DNA of 64,000 bases, from assembly GCF_900637855.1 (NCBI RefSeq), contig NZ_LR134440.1:558001-622000 (forward strand), written 5' to 3'. Positions 1-8,084 of this stretch are shown piece by piece. The notes under the pieces were generated by a model. That model did no database searches. It saw nothing but the letters and a program-made list of their open reading frames with translations, and had not been told where the DNA came from. Position 1 is the first letter of the stretch, and the number at the start of each line of letters is the position of its first letter. The stretch is from Neisseria animaloris (GTDB taxonomy: Bacteria; Pseudomonadota; Gammaproteobacteria; Burkholderiales; Neisseriaceae). The position numbers and the translations under genes were made by a program.

Positions 1-713
1 AAATAGTTTTGCAGGCGGGCTACGCTTTTCCATTCAGGTTTGCTGAAATCAGGGAACACAAAATCGCCGAACATCGCCTCGAAATAATGGCGGTCATACA
101 CGGAAATATTCCAAAACACACTCTGATAACCGCGTGCGGCCGCAGGTTGGTTGATGCTGTACACCACATGCTGCAAATGATTGCTGATGTCTTCGGTATG
201 CGTTTCCAAATAATCGTCGCCGAAATCGCGACGGGCAAAATAATCAAAATAGGTGAGAAATTCAACGGTGGCTACGGCACCGGCAAATTGCGCACTGATG
301 GCAAACACCAGATTGATGAACGACCCGCAAAACGAAGCCAGATGTTGCGGCGCTTTCGATTCGCCGCCCAATTTGGTCAGGCCGTCGCGCAAAAACGGAT
401 ACAGTGTTACCGACACGCAATAAGGCTTCAAACTGGTTTCATCGTGCACATAAATCTCGTGTGCCTCAATCTGGTGGATATATTCGTCCGCCCATTCTCG
501 GCCGAACAATTCCATGATTTTCCGGCAAATCTGCGCACGGTTAACCTGCACCAGAAAATCTTTCATCAACTCGCTTTCCATCGTAGCGATGTTTTTGTGG
601 GTTACATTGGCATTCGCATCCATTTTGGAGCCGTCGGCCGCATTATGTGCCGAGATATAATCGTCCATAAATTTCAGCTTACCTGCCAACTGTTCGGGAC
701 TCAGCCTGATCAT
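1..713 (-). CDS. nrdD: anaerobic ribonucleoside-triphosphate reductase, N-terminal part (runs off left edge)
   Basis: Class III reductase that makes deoxyribonucleotides without oxygen, using a glycyl radical installed by NrdG. Only the first 237 residues are present, so the C-terminal radical loop cannot be checked. Residues 36-48 (NVTHKNIATMESE) and the following segment ending in a VHDETSLKPYC stretch match the family core. The start ATG is preceded by GAGGAG eight bases upstream and overlaps the nrdG stop codon as ATGA, so the two are translationally coupled. With this start only about 35 residues precede the core, too few for the N-terminal ATP-cone that many NrdD proteins carry. Confidence 0.88.
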   Translation of the reverse strand, partial: MIRLSPEQLAGKLKFMDDYISAHNAADGSKMDANANVTHKNIATMESELMKDFLVQVNRAQICRKIMELFGREWADEYIHQIEAHEIYVHDETSLKPYCVSVTLYPFLRDGLTKLGGESKAPQHLASFCGSFINLVFAISAQFAGAVATVEFLTYFDYFARRDFGDDYLETHTEDISNHLQHVVYSINQPAAARGYQSVFWNISVYDRHYFEAMFGDFVFPDFSKPEWKSVARLQNY

Positions 714-1195
714 GGTGTTTCTCCTCTGATGAATAAGTGGTTCAGGTCGGCACCTGAACGAAGATCGGTAAACCGCTGGTTGGTTATCGGGCTGTTCAGC
801 CCGCCAAGTTCGGCAATCCAGCGGCCGGTTTTCAAATAAGTGAGATAAGGCAGAAGGCCGTCTGAAAGCTCTTCCCGTTCCAAACCAGTATAAAGGCAGG
901 TTTTCAAACCGGCTTCATTCACAATCTGCAACATGGTTTTCAATGCGTCCGGCTGCCATTCGCCGCCCAAAAACAGCACGCAGGTAATCAACCCCTGATA
1001 TTGTTTCAGACGGCCTTTCAGATAATCTTCGGTTAATACAGCGCCCGAGCCTGTTTTCCAAGCATCGGCACTATGGCAGCCTTTACAGCGCAACGGACAA
1101 CCGGAAAACAAAAACGCCAGCGACACTTCACCCGGCACTTCCTGCCACACCACGTCTTCTGTGATAAATCTGAGCGGCCGCATGTTTAATACCAT
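710..1195 (-). CDS. nrdG: anaerobic ribonucleotide reductase-activating protein (radical SAM)
   Basis: Radical-SAM activase that creates the glycyl radical on NrdD in the cytoplasm. The cluster-binding CxxxCxxC lies at Cys33, Cys37 and Cys40, followed by a GGE motif near residue 77; 161 residues is normal for NrdG. It is the first gene of a two-gene operon with nrdD. Two in-frame ATGs (1195 and 1183) are possible and neither has a good ribosome binding site. The second is plausible because an inverted repeat (see 1188-1237) falls between and ahead of them. Identification is firm; the exact start is not. Confidence 0.9.
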   Translation of the reverse strand: MVLNMRPLRFITEDVVWQEVPGEVSLAFLFSGCPLRCKGCHSADAWKTGSGAVLTEDYLKGRLKQYQGLITCVLFLGGEWQPDALKTMLQIVNEAGLKTCLYTGLEREELSDGLLPYLTYLKTGRWIAELGGLNSPITNQRFTDLRSGADLNHLFIRGETP

Positions 1196-1237
1196 ATTTA
1201 GTATTTAAAATACAATATAACTACTAGATATGGTATT
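1188..1237. promoter_or_regulatory. 10-bp perfect inverted repeat upstream of nrdG
   Basis: AATACCATAT (1188-1197) and its exact complement ATATGGTATT (1228-1237) are separated by 30 bases of AT-rich DNA. The repeat sits at the nrdGD start. It could be an operator for an oxygen- or nucleotide-responsive regulator. It does not match the FNR (TTGAT-N4-ATCAA) or the canonical NrdR-box layout, so no regulator is assigned. Confidence 0.4.
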
Positions 1238-1322
1238 TTATGGATTATAGAAATAAATTTATTGAGATAAATCAAATTAACTTACACAACAAATGTAAAA
1301 GATTCTTTTTAAATAAATATTT

Positions 1323-1358
1323 AAAAGGCCGCCTGAAAAAACTTTTCAGACGGCCTTT
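1323..1358 (-). terminator. DUS inverted-repeat terminator
   Basis: Stem of GGCC(A/G)-type DUS arms with AAAA/TTTT flanks just past the stop of the Sel1 gene. The left arm is degenerate (GCCGCCTGAA instead of GCCGTCTGAA). Confidence 0.7.
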
Positions 1359-1381
1359 AGCCTTACTTTCAATGAATTCGG

Positions 1382-2185
1382 TTACTGCAAGATTTCAGCG
1401 TATTTGCAACCGTCTTTATCACCATTCCGACAGGCTTGTTGAAACAAGTCTTTGGCTTTAGCAAGGTTTTTTACCACGCCCCGGCCGGACAAATACATAT
1501 TGCCTAAATTATATTGGGCAATTGCACTGCCCTGCTCCGCAGCTTGTGTATACCACAGCGCAGCTTTTTCTTCATTTTTCGGTACACCTTGCCCTGCATC
1601 ATAAAGTGTGCCGATTTCCACTTGTGCCTCCAGTAAACCTTGTTTTGCTGCCTGCTCATACCAATGTGCGGCTTGAGCTAGGTTTTTTTGAATACCTGAA
1701 CCTTCGGCATACATATAAGCCAAGTTTTTTTGAGCAGTGTCTTCCCCTTGTTCGGCAGACTGTCTGAACAAGTCAAATGCTTTTTGATAATCCTGGTTCA
1801 CGCCATAACCATAAAAATACATCATTCCCAAATTGTTTTGCGCGTGTCGGTTACCTTGGTCGGCAGCTTTCTGATAAAGCTTTACAGCCCGGGCCGCATT
1901 TTTTTTCACTCCCCGGCCCTCGCTATACATTATCCCCAAGCTGGTTTGGGCATCGGCATGGCCTTTGCGTGCCGCACGGCGGTAAAATTGGGCGGCAATT
2001 TCTTCATTTTTTTCCACTCCCGCCCCTGTTTCATAAGCCAAGCCCAACTCATACTGAGCAGTTTTATCACCTGATTTTGCGGCTTTCTGCCATTGTTCGA
2101 TTTCTTCAGGTGTGTTTGCGGCTGCTCCGAACGCCAATCCCAGCGTTAAAACAGCCATGGTTAAGTGAGTTTTAAATGTTTTCAT
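1382..2185 (-). CDS. Sel1-repeat (TPR-like) exported protein
   Basis: 267 residues. A signal peptide covers about residues 1-23 (basic start, hydrophobic core, A-A-A-N cleavage region), so the protein is periplasmic or secreted. Six Sel1 repeats of about 36 residues follow, each with the LGxMYxxGxGVxKN consensus (for example LGIMYSEGRGVKKN). Sel1 repeats are protein-protein interaction solenoids; many such proteins in Gram-negatives act in envelope stress or virulence, but the partner here is unknown. It ends at a DUS terminator. The domain call is sure, the role is not. Confidence 0.85.
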   Translation of the reverse strand: MKTFKTHLTMAVLTLGLAFGAAANTPEEIEQWQKAAKSGDKTAQYELGLAYETGAGVEKNEEIAAQFYRRAARKGHADAQTSLGIMYSEGRGVKKNAARAVKLYQKAADQGNRHAQNNLGMMYFYGYGVNQDYQKAFDLFRQSAEQGEDTAQKNLAYMYAEGSGIQKNLAQAAHWYEQAAKQGLLEAQVEIGTLYDAGQGVPKNEEKAALWYTQAAEQGSAIAQYNLGNMYLSGRGVVKNLAKAKDLFQQACRNGDKDGCKYAEILQ

Positions 2186-2194
2186 GTATATATC

Positions 2195-2782
2195 CTATTT
2201 CAGACGGCTTTCTCTATGTGCGATGTACTGCCATTTGCGTATTGCTTTCAAAAACTTCTGTTGTTCATTTTCATCTGCAAATACTTCGGGCGGCAGCACG
2301 ATAAAACTGGTACCCATATCCAATATAATATCCCCCGTGCGCGGATGATGACGTATCTCCAACACGGATTTCCAAGTACAACGGACTTCATAGCCGTCGT
2401 TCTGATACATCTGGTGAAAGCCCCGGTTATTGGCGAAAAAAACGCTTGCCGGAGCCAGACAGCTATTGCGGTAATGGCGCTGCATCAATATTTGACGCTT
2501 CATGCTGTGAAACCCCCAATAGCCGTTGCAAATCAATAAAAGCGCTGCATAACTGAAACCGATATAAGGAACAAGAAAATCTACTTGATGCTTATATAAA
2601 ATGGCACTTATCCAATAAACTATGCAAGCAAACAAAACCGAAGCAGTCATCAAAAATATGCGTTGGTTCAGCTTCAATTTGCCAAATGCACCTTTATGTC
2701 TTTCCACAGCAGCAGCCCACACCGAATGAGAGGCACGCGCATTCGCCTCCGGACATGGCGGCAGGTTCAGTTCAAACAACAT
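2195..2782 (-). CDS. membrane protein of unknown function, possible YcxB-like domain
   Basis: 195 residues with two membrane segments at about 42-64 and 73-92, a cytoplasmic N-terminus and a soluble C-terminal domain (about 105-180) that resembles the YcxB-like fold in layout: two TM helices followed by a beta-rich domain with a conserved WKSVLEI-type strand and a phenylalanine/proline-rich end. No catalytic motif is visible. It lies directly upstream of the Sel1 gene on the same strand with a 9-base gap, so the two are probably one operon. I do not recognise a specific function. Confidence 0.6.
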   Translation of the reverse strand: MLFELNLPPCPEANARASHSVWAAAVERHKGAFGKLKLNQRIFLMTASVLFACIVYWISAILYKHQVDFLVPYIGFSYAALLLICNGYWGFHSMKRQILMQRHYRNSCLAPASVFFANNRGFHQMYQNDGYEVRCTWKSVLEIRHHPRTGDIILDMGTSFIVLPPEVFADENEQQKFLKAIRKWQYIAHRESRLK

Positions 2783-3326
2783 ACAAGTCCCTTTTCACTT
2801 TTTGCTTTCAAAACATAAGCTATCCCTTACTTATGTGATATTGCCTTATTTAATATCAATAATAACAAATGAATTTCATGATGATGGCAAAATCGGATAT
2901 GCGGACGTTTTAAACGGATTTAAGGTATAAAATCATAGGAAGAAAAGGAAAAGGCCGTCTGAAAATTAGTTTTCAGACGGCCTGCGGGTAAATACGGGCA
3001 TAATATTTAAAAACAACAGCAGAAAAACTATCTTATCCGATGCCTCGGCGATACCGATAAAACCACCACACACAACACAGCCGGCAACATAAACCAACGG
3101 CCGGCTGCAAATACAGAAATCCATGCGGCCTATCGAAAACAAAATACAACGTAATAACGGCGATCAGCACACAGCCGGAGCGGCTCCATTACGGCAGCAG
3201 CAAGCAATAATCTACTCCGCAATATTTGCCGTTCTGCTTTCGCACCACTCAATAACAAACGCCATTATCTACAAAATATCAAAAAGGCCGTCTGAAATAT
3301 TTCAGACGGCCTTTTTGATATTTAAA
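2783..3326. other. intergenic region with DUS repeats and a decayed small ORF
   Basis: No convincing intact gene. A DUS stem lies at 2952-2983 and the ackA terminator at 3276-3321. On the minus strand a 45-residue hydrophobic frame (GTG at 3170 to TAA at 3033) is preceded in frame by a stop codon and looks like the remnant of a small membrane protein. The AT-rich stretch 2800-2940 probably carries the promoter of the 2782-2195 gene. Confidence 0.4.
3276..3321. terminator. DUS terminator of ackA with 22-bp perfect stem
   Basis: DUS arms are extended by ATATCAAAAA/TTTTTGATAT into a perfect 22-bp stem with a two-base centre, six bases past the ackA stop. The A and T runs let it work in both directions. 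Confidence 0.8.
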
Positions 3327-4523
3327 TTACAAACCGCTCAAGCGTGCAGTATCGTGTGCAATCATCAACTCTTCATTAGTCGGAATAACCACAGCCACAG
3401 CTTTACTGTCGGCGGTAGTAATCACACCTGCGTTACCGAAACGTGCTTTTTCGTTAGCACCCGCATCTTCGGTCAGACCTAAAAAGCCCAAATAGGCCAA
3501 TACTTTGCTGCGGATTAAGTTGGAATTTTCACCGATACCGCCGGTAAACACCAAAGCATCCAAACCGCCGGCCGCCACGCTCATGCTGCCGATATACTTG
3601 GCCAAACGGTAAGAGAACACTTCCAGCGCCAGTTTCGCACCTTCATGACCTTTACCTGCTTCTTCTTCAATGGTACGACAGTCGTTAGAAAGCTCGGACA
3701 CACCCAACAAACCTGATTTTTTGTTCAACATATCAGTGATTTGGGTAATGTTCATATTGGCATTTTGAGCTAAGAAAGAAAATACGCTCGGGTCGATATC
3801 GCCGCTGCGTGTGCCCATTACCAAGCCTTCCAGCGGAGTCAAGCCCATGCTGGTGTCTTGGCATTTGCCGTCGGCAACTGCGGCAATAGATGCGCCGTTA
3901 CCCAAATGCGCGATAACCATACGCAGTTTGTTTTTATCTTTACCGAGGAAGCGGGCGGTTTCATCGGCAACGAAACGGTAGCTGGTACCATGTGCACCAT
4001 AACGGCGCAAACCGTATTTGCGGTAAAGCTCGCGCGGCACGGCATAAGTGTAGGCATGTTCCGGCATGGTTTGGTGGAACGCGGTATCGAATACGGCTAC
4101 ATTCGGCAAGCCTTTGAAAATGCTTTGTGCGGCACGAATACCGAGCAAGTGGGCGGGATTGTGCAACGGAGCCAAAGGAATACATTTTTCAATGCCTTCC
4201 ACCACTTCGTCGGTAATAAGAATGGATTCGCTGTACAATTCACCACCGCTCACAACGCGGTGGCCGATAGCACCGATACGGCCGTCAAGACTATGGGCAC
4301 GCAATTCTTCCATTAAAGCTTCTACCGCACCGGTGTGATTGGGATTGGCAGCTAAAGACGTAGTGTGCTTTTCGCCGTTGAATTTAAACGTGATAAAAGC
4401 ATCGGGAAGATTCAGTTTTTCAGCGAGGCAGCTCAGCAAAACTTCGCCGCTGTCGTTATCCAGCACGGCACCTTTCAACGAAGAGCTGCCGCAGTTTAAT
4501 ACCAAAATCAGTTTGTCAGACAT
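3327..4523 (-). CDS. ackA: acetate kinase
   Basis: Interconverts acetyl phosphate plus ADP and acetate plus ATP in overflow metabolism. The 398 residues are the normal length. The N-terminal phosphate-binding motif VLNCGSSSLK, the substrate motif VFDTAFHQTMP, GTRSGDIDP and the C-terminal FTGGIGEN are all present. The start at 4523 is chosen because AGGAG lies six bases upstream; a further upstream in-frame ATG would translate a DUS. No pta gene is adjacent, so the Pta-AckA pathway is split in this genome or completed elsewhere. Confidence 0.96.
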   Translation of the reverse strand: MSDKLILVLNCGSSSLKGAVLDNDSGEVLLSCLAEKLNLPDAFITFKFNGEKHTTSLAANPNHTGAVEALMEELRAHSLDGRIGAIGHRVVSGGELYSESILITDEVVEGIEKCIPLAPLHNPAHLLGIRAAQSIFKGLPNVAVFDTAFHQTMPEHAYTYAVPRELYRKYGLRRYGAHGTSYRFVADETARFLGKDKNKLRMVIAHLGNGASIAAVADGKCQDTSMGLTPLEGLVMGTRSGDIDPSVFSFLAQNANMNITQITDMLNKKSGLLGVSELSNDCRTIEEEAGKGHEGAKLALEVFSYRLAKYIGSMSVAAGGLDALVFTGGIGENSNLIRSKVLAYLGFLGLTEDAGANEKARFGNAGVITTADSKAVAVVIPTNEELMIAHDTARLSGL

Positions 4524-4684
4524 GTAAACTCCTAAATTTTCAGACGGCCTGTCAGCCAATGCGGGTTAATCGACTTTGAGTTCGGCATTTTATCAAAGTT
4601 TATAGAAATATAACTAATGCTTCCTTTTGCAAAACTGAAATTGAACTGATTTAAAACAAAATGTTTCGCATAGGTATCTGTATG

Positions 4685-4724
4685 AAAGGCCGTCTGAAAC
4701 AAAACCTGTTTTCAGACGGCCTTT
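4685..4724. repeat. inverted DUS pair in the ackA/XRE divergent region
   Basis: Two intact DUS copies face each other (AAAGGCCGTCTGAAA and complement) between the ackA start and the next gene start. No gene ends here, so it is better read as an uptake signal than as a terminator. Confidence 0.6.
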
Positions 4725-4783
4725 GAACTCCAACCAAACGTGGAGTAAAATCCGTTAAAGCAAATTCACAAGGCAATATATAA

Positions 4784-5059
4784 ATGAGCAATAAACTGAC
4801 GGCTCCCGCCGAATTACCGGACGAAAACGATTTACGTGCCGTGCTGGCCTATAATATGCGCCTTTTCCGTGTCAACAAAGGTTGGTCGCAGGAAGAGCTC
4901 GCCCGTCAATGCGGTTTGGATCGCACTTATGTTTCCGCCATCGAACGCAAACGCTGGAATATCGCTCTTTCCAATATCGAAAAAATGGCAGTAGCTTTAG
5001 ATTTGCCGGCTTACCAACTGCTGCTACCGCCCCAAACCCGTTTGGAAATGAAGGTGTAA
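4784..5059 (+). CDS. small XRE-family transcriptional regulator
   Basis: 91 residues, almost only a Cro/C1-type helix-turn-helix at about residues 18-75: the recognition helix region reads SQEELARQCGLDRTYVSAIER, typical of XRE regulators. No effector domain is present. It is transcribed away from ackA and is monocistronic as far as seen. Targets are unknown. Such solitary short XRE proteins in Neisseria are usually chromosomal regulators rather than phage repressors, and nothing around it suggests a prophage or a toxin partner. Confidence 0.85.
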   Translation: MSNKLTAPAELPDENDLRAVLAYNMRLFRVNKGWSQEELARQCGLDRTYVSAIERKRWNIALSNIEKMAVALDLPAYQLLLPPQTRLEMKV

Positions 5060-5223
5060 TCATTGAAAGTTGAAAGCTGCTGCAAAGTTCAATTTTGGTA
5101 GCAGCCTTCACATCAATTTATCTCCGGCAGGAGCGGCTTTCAATCCCACCTCTTAAATCGGTTCGGTTTATACATTTTGAGTTTGTTTTATTTCAGGCGG
5201 CCTCTTACCTTACCATCCCCCGG

Positions 5224-5598
5224 TCAGGGCCATAACCATGCCCAGACGCGGCGGCCTTCGCTCTGTAAAATCTTAAAAGTACTGCACGCAGACGCAGTAG
5301 TCATACTTTCCAAACCGATACCTTTTGCCGCCAAAGCAGCCGCTATTTTGGGATGTAGAAATACCTGTTTCTCCCCTGTTCCCACTAATATCACTTCGGG
5401 CAGCATTTCATCTGATGAGGCCGTCTGAAAAAAATCTTCCGCACTAAGCTCCACCGCTCTTTCCTTTAACGGTTTTCCGATAAACTTGCCTTGTAAAACA
5501 ACCGCCTCATTATAAGGTTCGCCGTTGATTTCTATGGTTCCCGGTACACAACCGGTAATATCGAACTGTTCGGACGTGGCTTTTTCTTCAATCAACAT
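5224..5598 (-). CDS. Mth938-like (DUF498) domain protein
   Basis: 124 residues from the ATG at 5598; the longer frame upstream lacks a ribosome binding site. The protein is a single DUF498/Mth938-like domain, the family of human NDUFAF3, with the typical opening G-Y-x-x-G-x-I-x-I-N-G (here GTIEINGEPYNEAVV) and a central PEVILVGTG motif. Bacterial members are of unknown function. A DUS is read in frame as FQTAS at about residue 58. It converges on the XRE gene and is divergent from hom. Confidence 0.8.
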   Translation of the reverse strand: MLIEEKATSEQFDITGCVPGTIEINGEPYNEAVVLQGKFIGKPLKERAVELSAEDFFQTASSDEMLPEVILVGTGEKQVFLHPKIAAALAAKGIGLESMTTASACSTFKILQSEGRRVWAWLWP

Positions 5599-5716
5599 AA
5601 TCAGGATTCCGTAAAAATTCAGATGCAGAAACAGGCATTTTCGGTTAGGATTAAATCCTTTTTTATAAAACAATTTTACGTCTTCATACTAACATACAAC
5701 GGCTTAAGGAGATACG

Positions 5717-7036
5717 ATGAAGCCAGTCAATATCGGGATTTTAGGTTTAGGAACAGTCGGTAGCGGCGCTGTCGGCGTTTTACGTAAAAACGCAGCAGAA
5801 ATCAGCCGCCGTTTAGGGCGTGATGTCAATGTATTCATCGTATCCACCCGCGACGCTGAAAAAGCCCGCGCGGTTTGCGACACACACACATTGGTTACCA
5901 ACGACCCTTTCAGCGTGGTCAAACATCCCGAAGTCGATATTGTCGTGGAGCTGTTCGGCGGCACCGAAATCGCTCGAGAACTGGTGCTCGAAGCCATCAA
6001 CAACGGCAAGCATATTGTTACCGCCAATAAAAAACTGCTGGCGGAATACGGCAATGAAATTTTCTCGCTGGCCGAGCAGAAAAACGTTATGGTGCAATTT
6101 GAAGCGGCGGTTGCCGGCGGCATCCCCATCATCAAAGCCCTGCGCGAAGGCTTAACTGCAAACAATATCAAATCCATCGCCGGAATCATCAACGGTACCA
6201 GCAACTTCATCCTAACCGAAATGCGCGAAAAAGGCAGCGCATTTGTCGATGTGCTGAAACAGGCTCAAGAGCTGGGCTATGCCGAAGCCGACCCCACTTT
6301 CGATATAGAAGGCCATGATGCCGGCCATAAAATTACCATCATGAGCGCATTGGCTTTCGGCACACCCGTGAATTTCAAAGCCTGTTATCTCGAAGGCATC
6401 AGCAAACTCGACAGCCGCGATATCAAATACGCCGAAGAACTCGGCTACCGCGTAAAACTTTTGGGCATTACCCGCAAAACCGACAAAGGCATCGAATTGC
6501 GCGTGCACCCCACCCTGATTCCCGAATGCCGCCTGCTGGCCAATGTAAACGGCGTAATGAATGCCGTGCGTGTTGATGCCGATATGGTTGGAGAAACCTT
6601 ATATTACGGGGCAGGGGCAGGCGCATTGCCGACAGCCAGCGCGGTAGTGGCGGATATTGTCGACATCAGCCGCCTGATTACCGCCGACACAGGCAACCGT
6701 GTGCCGCATTTAGCCTTCCAACCCAGCCAAGTCAAAGCGCAAAACATGCTGTCTATGGATGAAATTACCAGCAGTTATTATCTGCGCGTACAAGCCAAAG
6801 ACGAACCGGGCGTGCTCGGCCAAATAGCCAACCTTCTGGCGGAAGAAAATGTTTCGATTGAGGCACTAATTCAAAAAGGCGTAATCAAACAAACAATCGC
6901 CGAAATTGTTATCCTCACGCACAGCACGGTTGAGAAAAACATCAAAAAAGCCATCGCAGCCATCGAATGCTTAGATTGTGTTTACGAACCGGTCGTGATG
7001 ATCCGCATGGAGAGCCTGCATGCAAGCAACGGATAA
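5717..7036 (+). CDS. hom: homoserine dehydrogenase
   Basis: NAD(P)-dependent reduction of aspartate semialdehyde to homoserine, the branch point to threonine and methionine. 439 residues: nucleotide-binding GLGTVGSGAVGVL near residue 10, catalytic domain containing GIINGTSNFILTEM (about 157-170) and YAEADPTFDIEGHDAGHK (about 188-205), and a C-terminal ACT domain (about 350-430) for allosteric feedback by threonine. AAGGAG lies six bases before the ATG. The last 17 bases overlap the next gene, indicating an operon. Confidence 0.97.
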   Translation: MKPVNIGILGLGTVGSGAVGVLRKNAAEISRRLGRDVNVFIVSTRDAEKARAVCDTHTLVTNDPFSVVKHPEVDIVVELFGGTEIARELVLEAINNGKHIVTANKKLLAEYGNEIFSLAEQKNVMVQFEAAVAGGIPIIKALREGLTANNIKSIAGIINGTSNFILTEMREKGSAFVDVLKQAQELGYAEADPTFDIEGHDAGHKITIMSALAFGTPVNFKACYLEGISKLDSRDIKYAEELGYRVKLLGITRKTDKGIELRVHPTLIPECRLLANVNGVMNAVRVDADMVGETLYYGAGAGALPTASAVVADIVDISRLITADTGNRVPHLAFQPSQVKAQNMLSMDEITSSYYLRVQAKDEPGVLGQIANLLAEENVSIEALIQKGVIKQTIAEIVILTHSTVEKNIKKAIAAIECLDCVYEPVVMIRMESLHASNG

Positions 7037-7448
7037 ACCGGAATTATCCCCCGAAGAACAGCGCCGCAAAGCCAAAGCCAAAATCCGCACCGTCCGTATC
7101 TGGTTTTGGGTGGTAATGGCTTTGCTGGCCGGTTTTTACTTTCTGTCGCAATGCGCCCTTTCCAAGCCGAAAGCCAAGCAAGTGATTATCGATTCCTGCA
7201 TTAAAAACGTACCGTTTTCCGAAAAATGGCAGGCCGATTTAAAAGCCAACGGTTTGGAAAACAAATCGGAACAAATCATCGCCGATTATTGTGTTTGTAT
7301 GTGGAACGAACCGTTGGAAAAACTTTCCGAAAAGCAAATCCAATCACTCAGTAAAATCAGCGCACAAGAACAACTCGAGTTACTCGGAGGTGCGCAAGCA
7401 TTTGAAACACGCGATAAACAGTGCATCAATAATTTAAAAAACCGCTAA
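7020..7448 (+). CDS. small membrane-anchored protein with four-cysteine periplasmic domain
   Basis: 142 residues. A single membrane segment at about 24-44 follows a basic N-terminus, so the rest faces the periplasm. The soluble part has a Cys spacing (C...YCxC...C at about 63, 97, 99 and 134) typical of small disulfide-bonded periplasmic domains. GGAG stands seven bases upstream, inside the 3' end of hom, and the genes overlap by 17 bases. I do not recognise the family; a link to threonine synthesis is only positional. Confidence 0.75.
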   Translation: MQATDKPELSPEEQRRKAKAKIRTVRIWFWVVMALLAGFYFLSQCALSKPKAKQVIIDSCIKNVPFSEKWQADLKANGLENKSEQIIADYCVCMWNEPLEKLSEKQIQSLSKISAQEQLELLGGAQAFETRDKQCINNLKNR

Positions 7449-7675
7449 ACACCTTTTTTCATGTATACATCAACGTACCGATAACAAAATATTCAATTTT
7501 AATTAACTAATTGAATTTCTATAAATTAATAGCTAATGAAATAAATTAGCCATTATATTTTCCTCTAACTTGCTGAAAATAACCAACGTTACCACCTGAT
7601 GTTGCAAGTATGTTGTTATCAAACAATTTATATGGATCATAACAATGCACTTTTGAGTTTATGTAAAGGAAAACC

Positions 7676-7876
7676 ATAAAAAAAACCAGTGTGCCTCACG
7701 CAGAATTGTCCAAACTGATTGCCACTCTCGGACATGCGGCGTCGGAAGAAGTTTATTTGGAAAAAATCACGTTAGCCGCCCTCACGGAGACCCGTAGCCC
7801 GAAGGCGAAGAAAATCATCGTCGGAGAAACCGTGGAAAAATTCATTCCAATAGAATTGGAATTGATTAAACAATAA
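7676..7876 (+). CDS. small hypothetical protein, apparent AUA start (GTG at 7691 as alternative)
   Basis: The frame ending at 7876 encodes 61 residues from GTG (7691), but that codon has no ribosome binding site at a workable distance. An AAAGGA lies five bases before an in-frame ATA at 7676, which would add five residues (xKKTS). This looks like an ATG mutated to ATA, or a genuine rare AUA start. The protein reads HAELSKLIATLGHAASEEVYLEKITL then a basic and acidic tail; the LxxL...xxVYLxxI pattern faintly recalls PilN-type domains but is too short to assign. It is followed by a strong terminator. The preceding 240 bases are AT-rich and hold no gene. Confidence 0.45.
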   Translation: MKKTSVPHAELSKLIATLGHAASEEVYLEKITLAALTETRSPKAKKIIVGETVEKFIPIELELIKQ

Positions 7877-7911
7877 ATCCCGCTATTTTCAGGAACACTC
7901 CTCAAAAATCG

Positions 7912-7958
7912 ACAGGCCGTCTGAAATATCGTTTTCAGACGGCCTGTTGCTTTTTTTT
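7912..7958 (+). terminator. DUS terminator followed by eight Ts or more
   Basis: Perfect 15-bp DUS stem (7912-7926 and 7933-7947) followed by a run of T at 7951-7959, a textbook intrinsic terminator for the upstream small gene. Confidence 0.85.
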
Positions 7959-8084
7959 TGAGATATTAATCCGACTCAAAATTCGGCGGCAGAAAAAATG
8001 CAGACACATCATCCGGCACCCAACCGAAGAGCCAGCGGACAACGCACGACAAAAAACTCTCGACCCTCAATATTACCGCTCGAG

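Noticed and set aside
9..839. Long plus-strand open frame across nrdD and the end of nrdG
   Set aside because: It is the antisense shadow of nrdD; no start signal and no family match, while the minus strand gives clear NrdD motifs.
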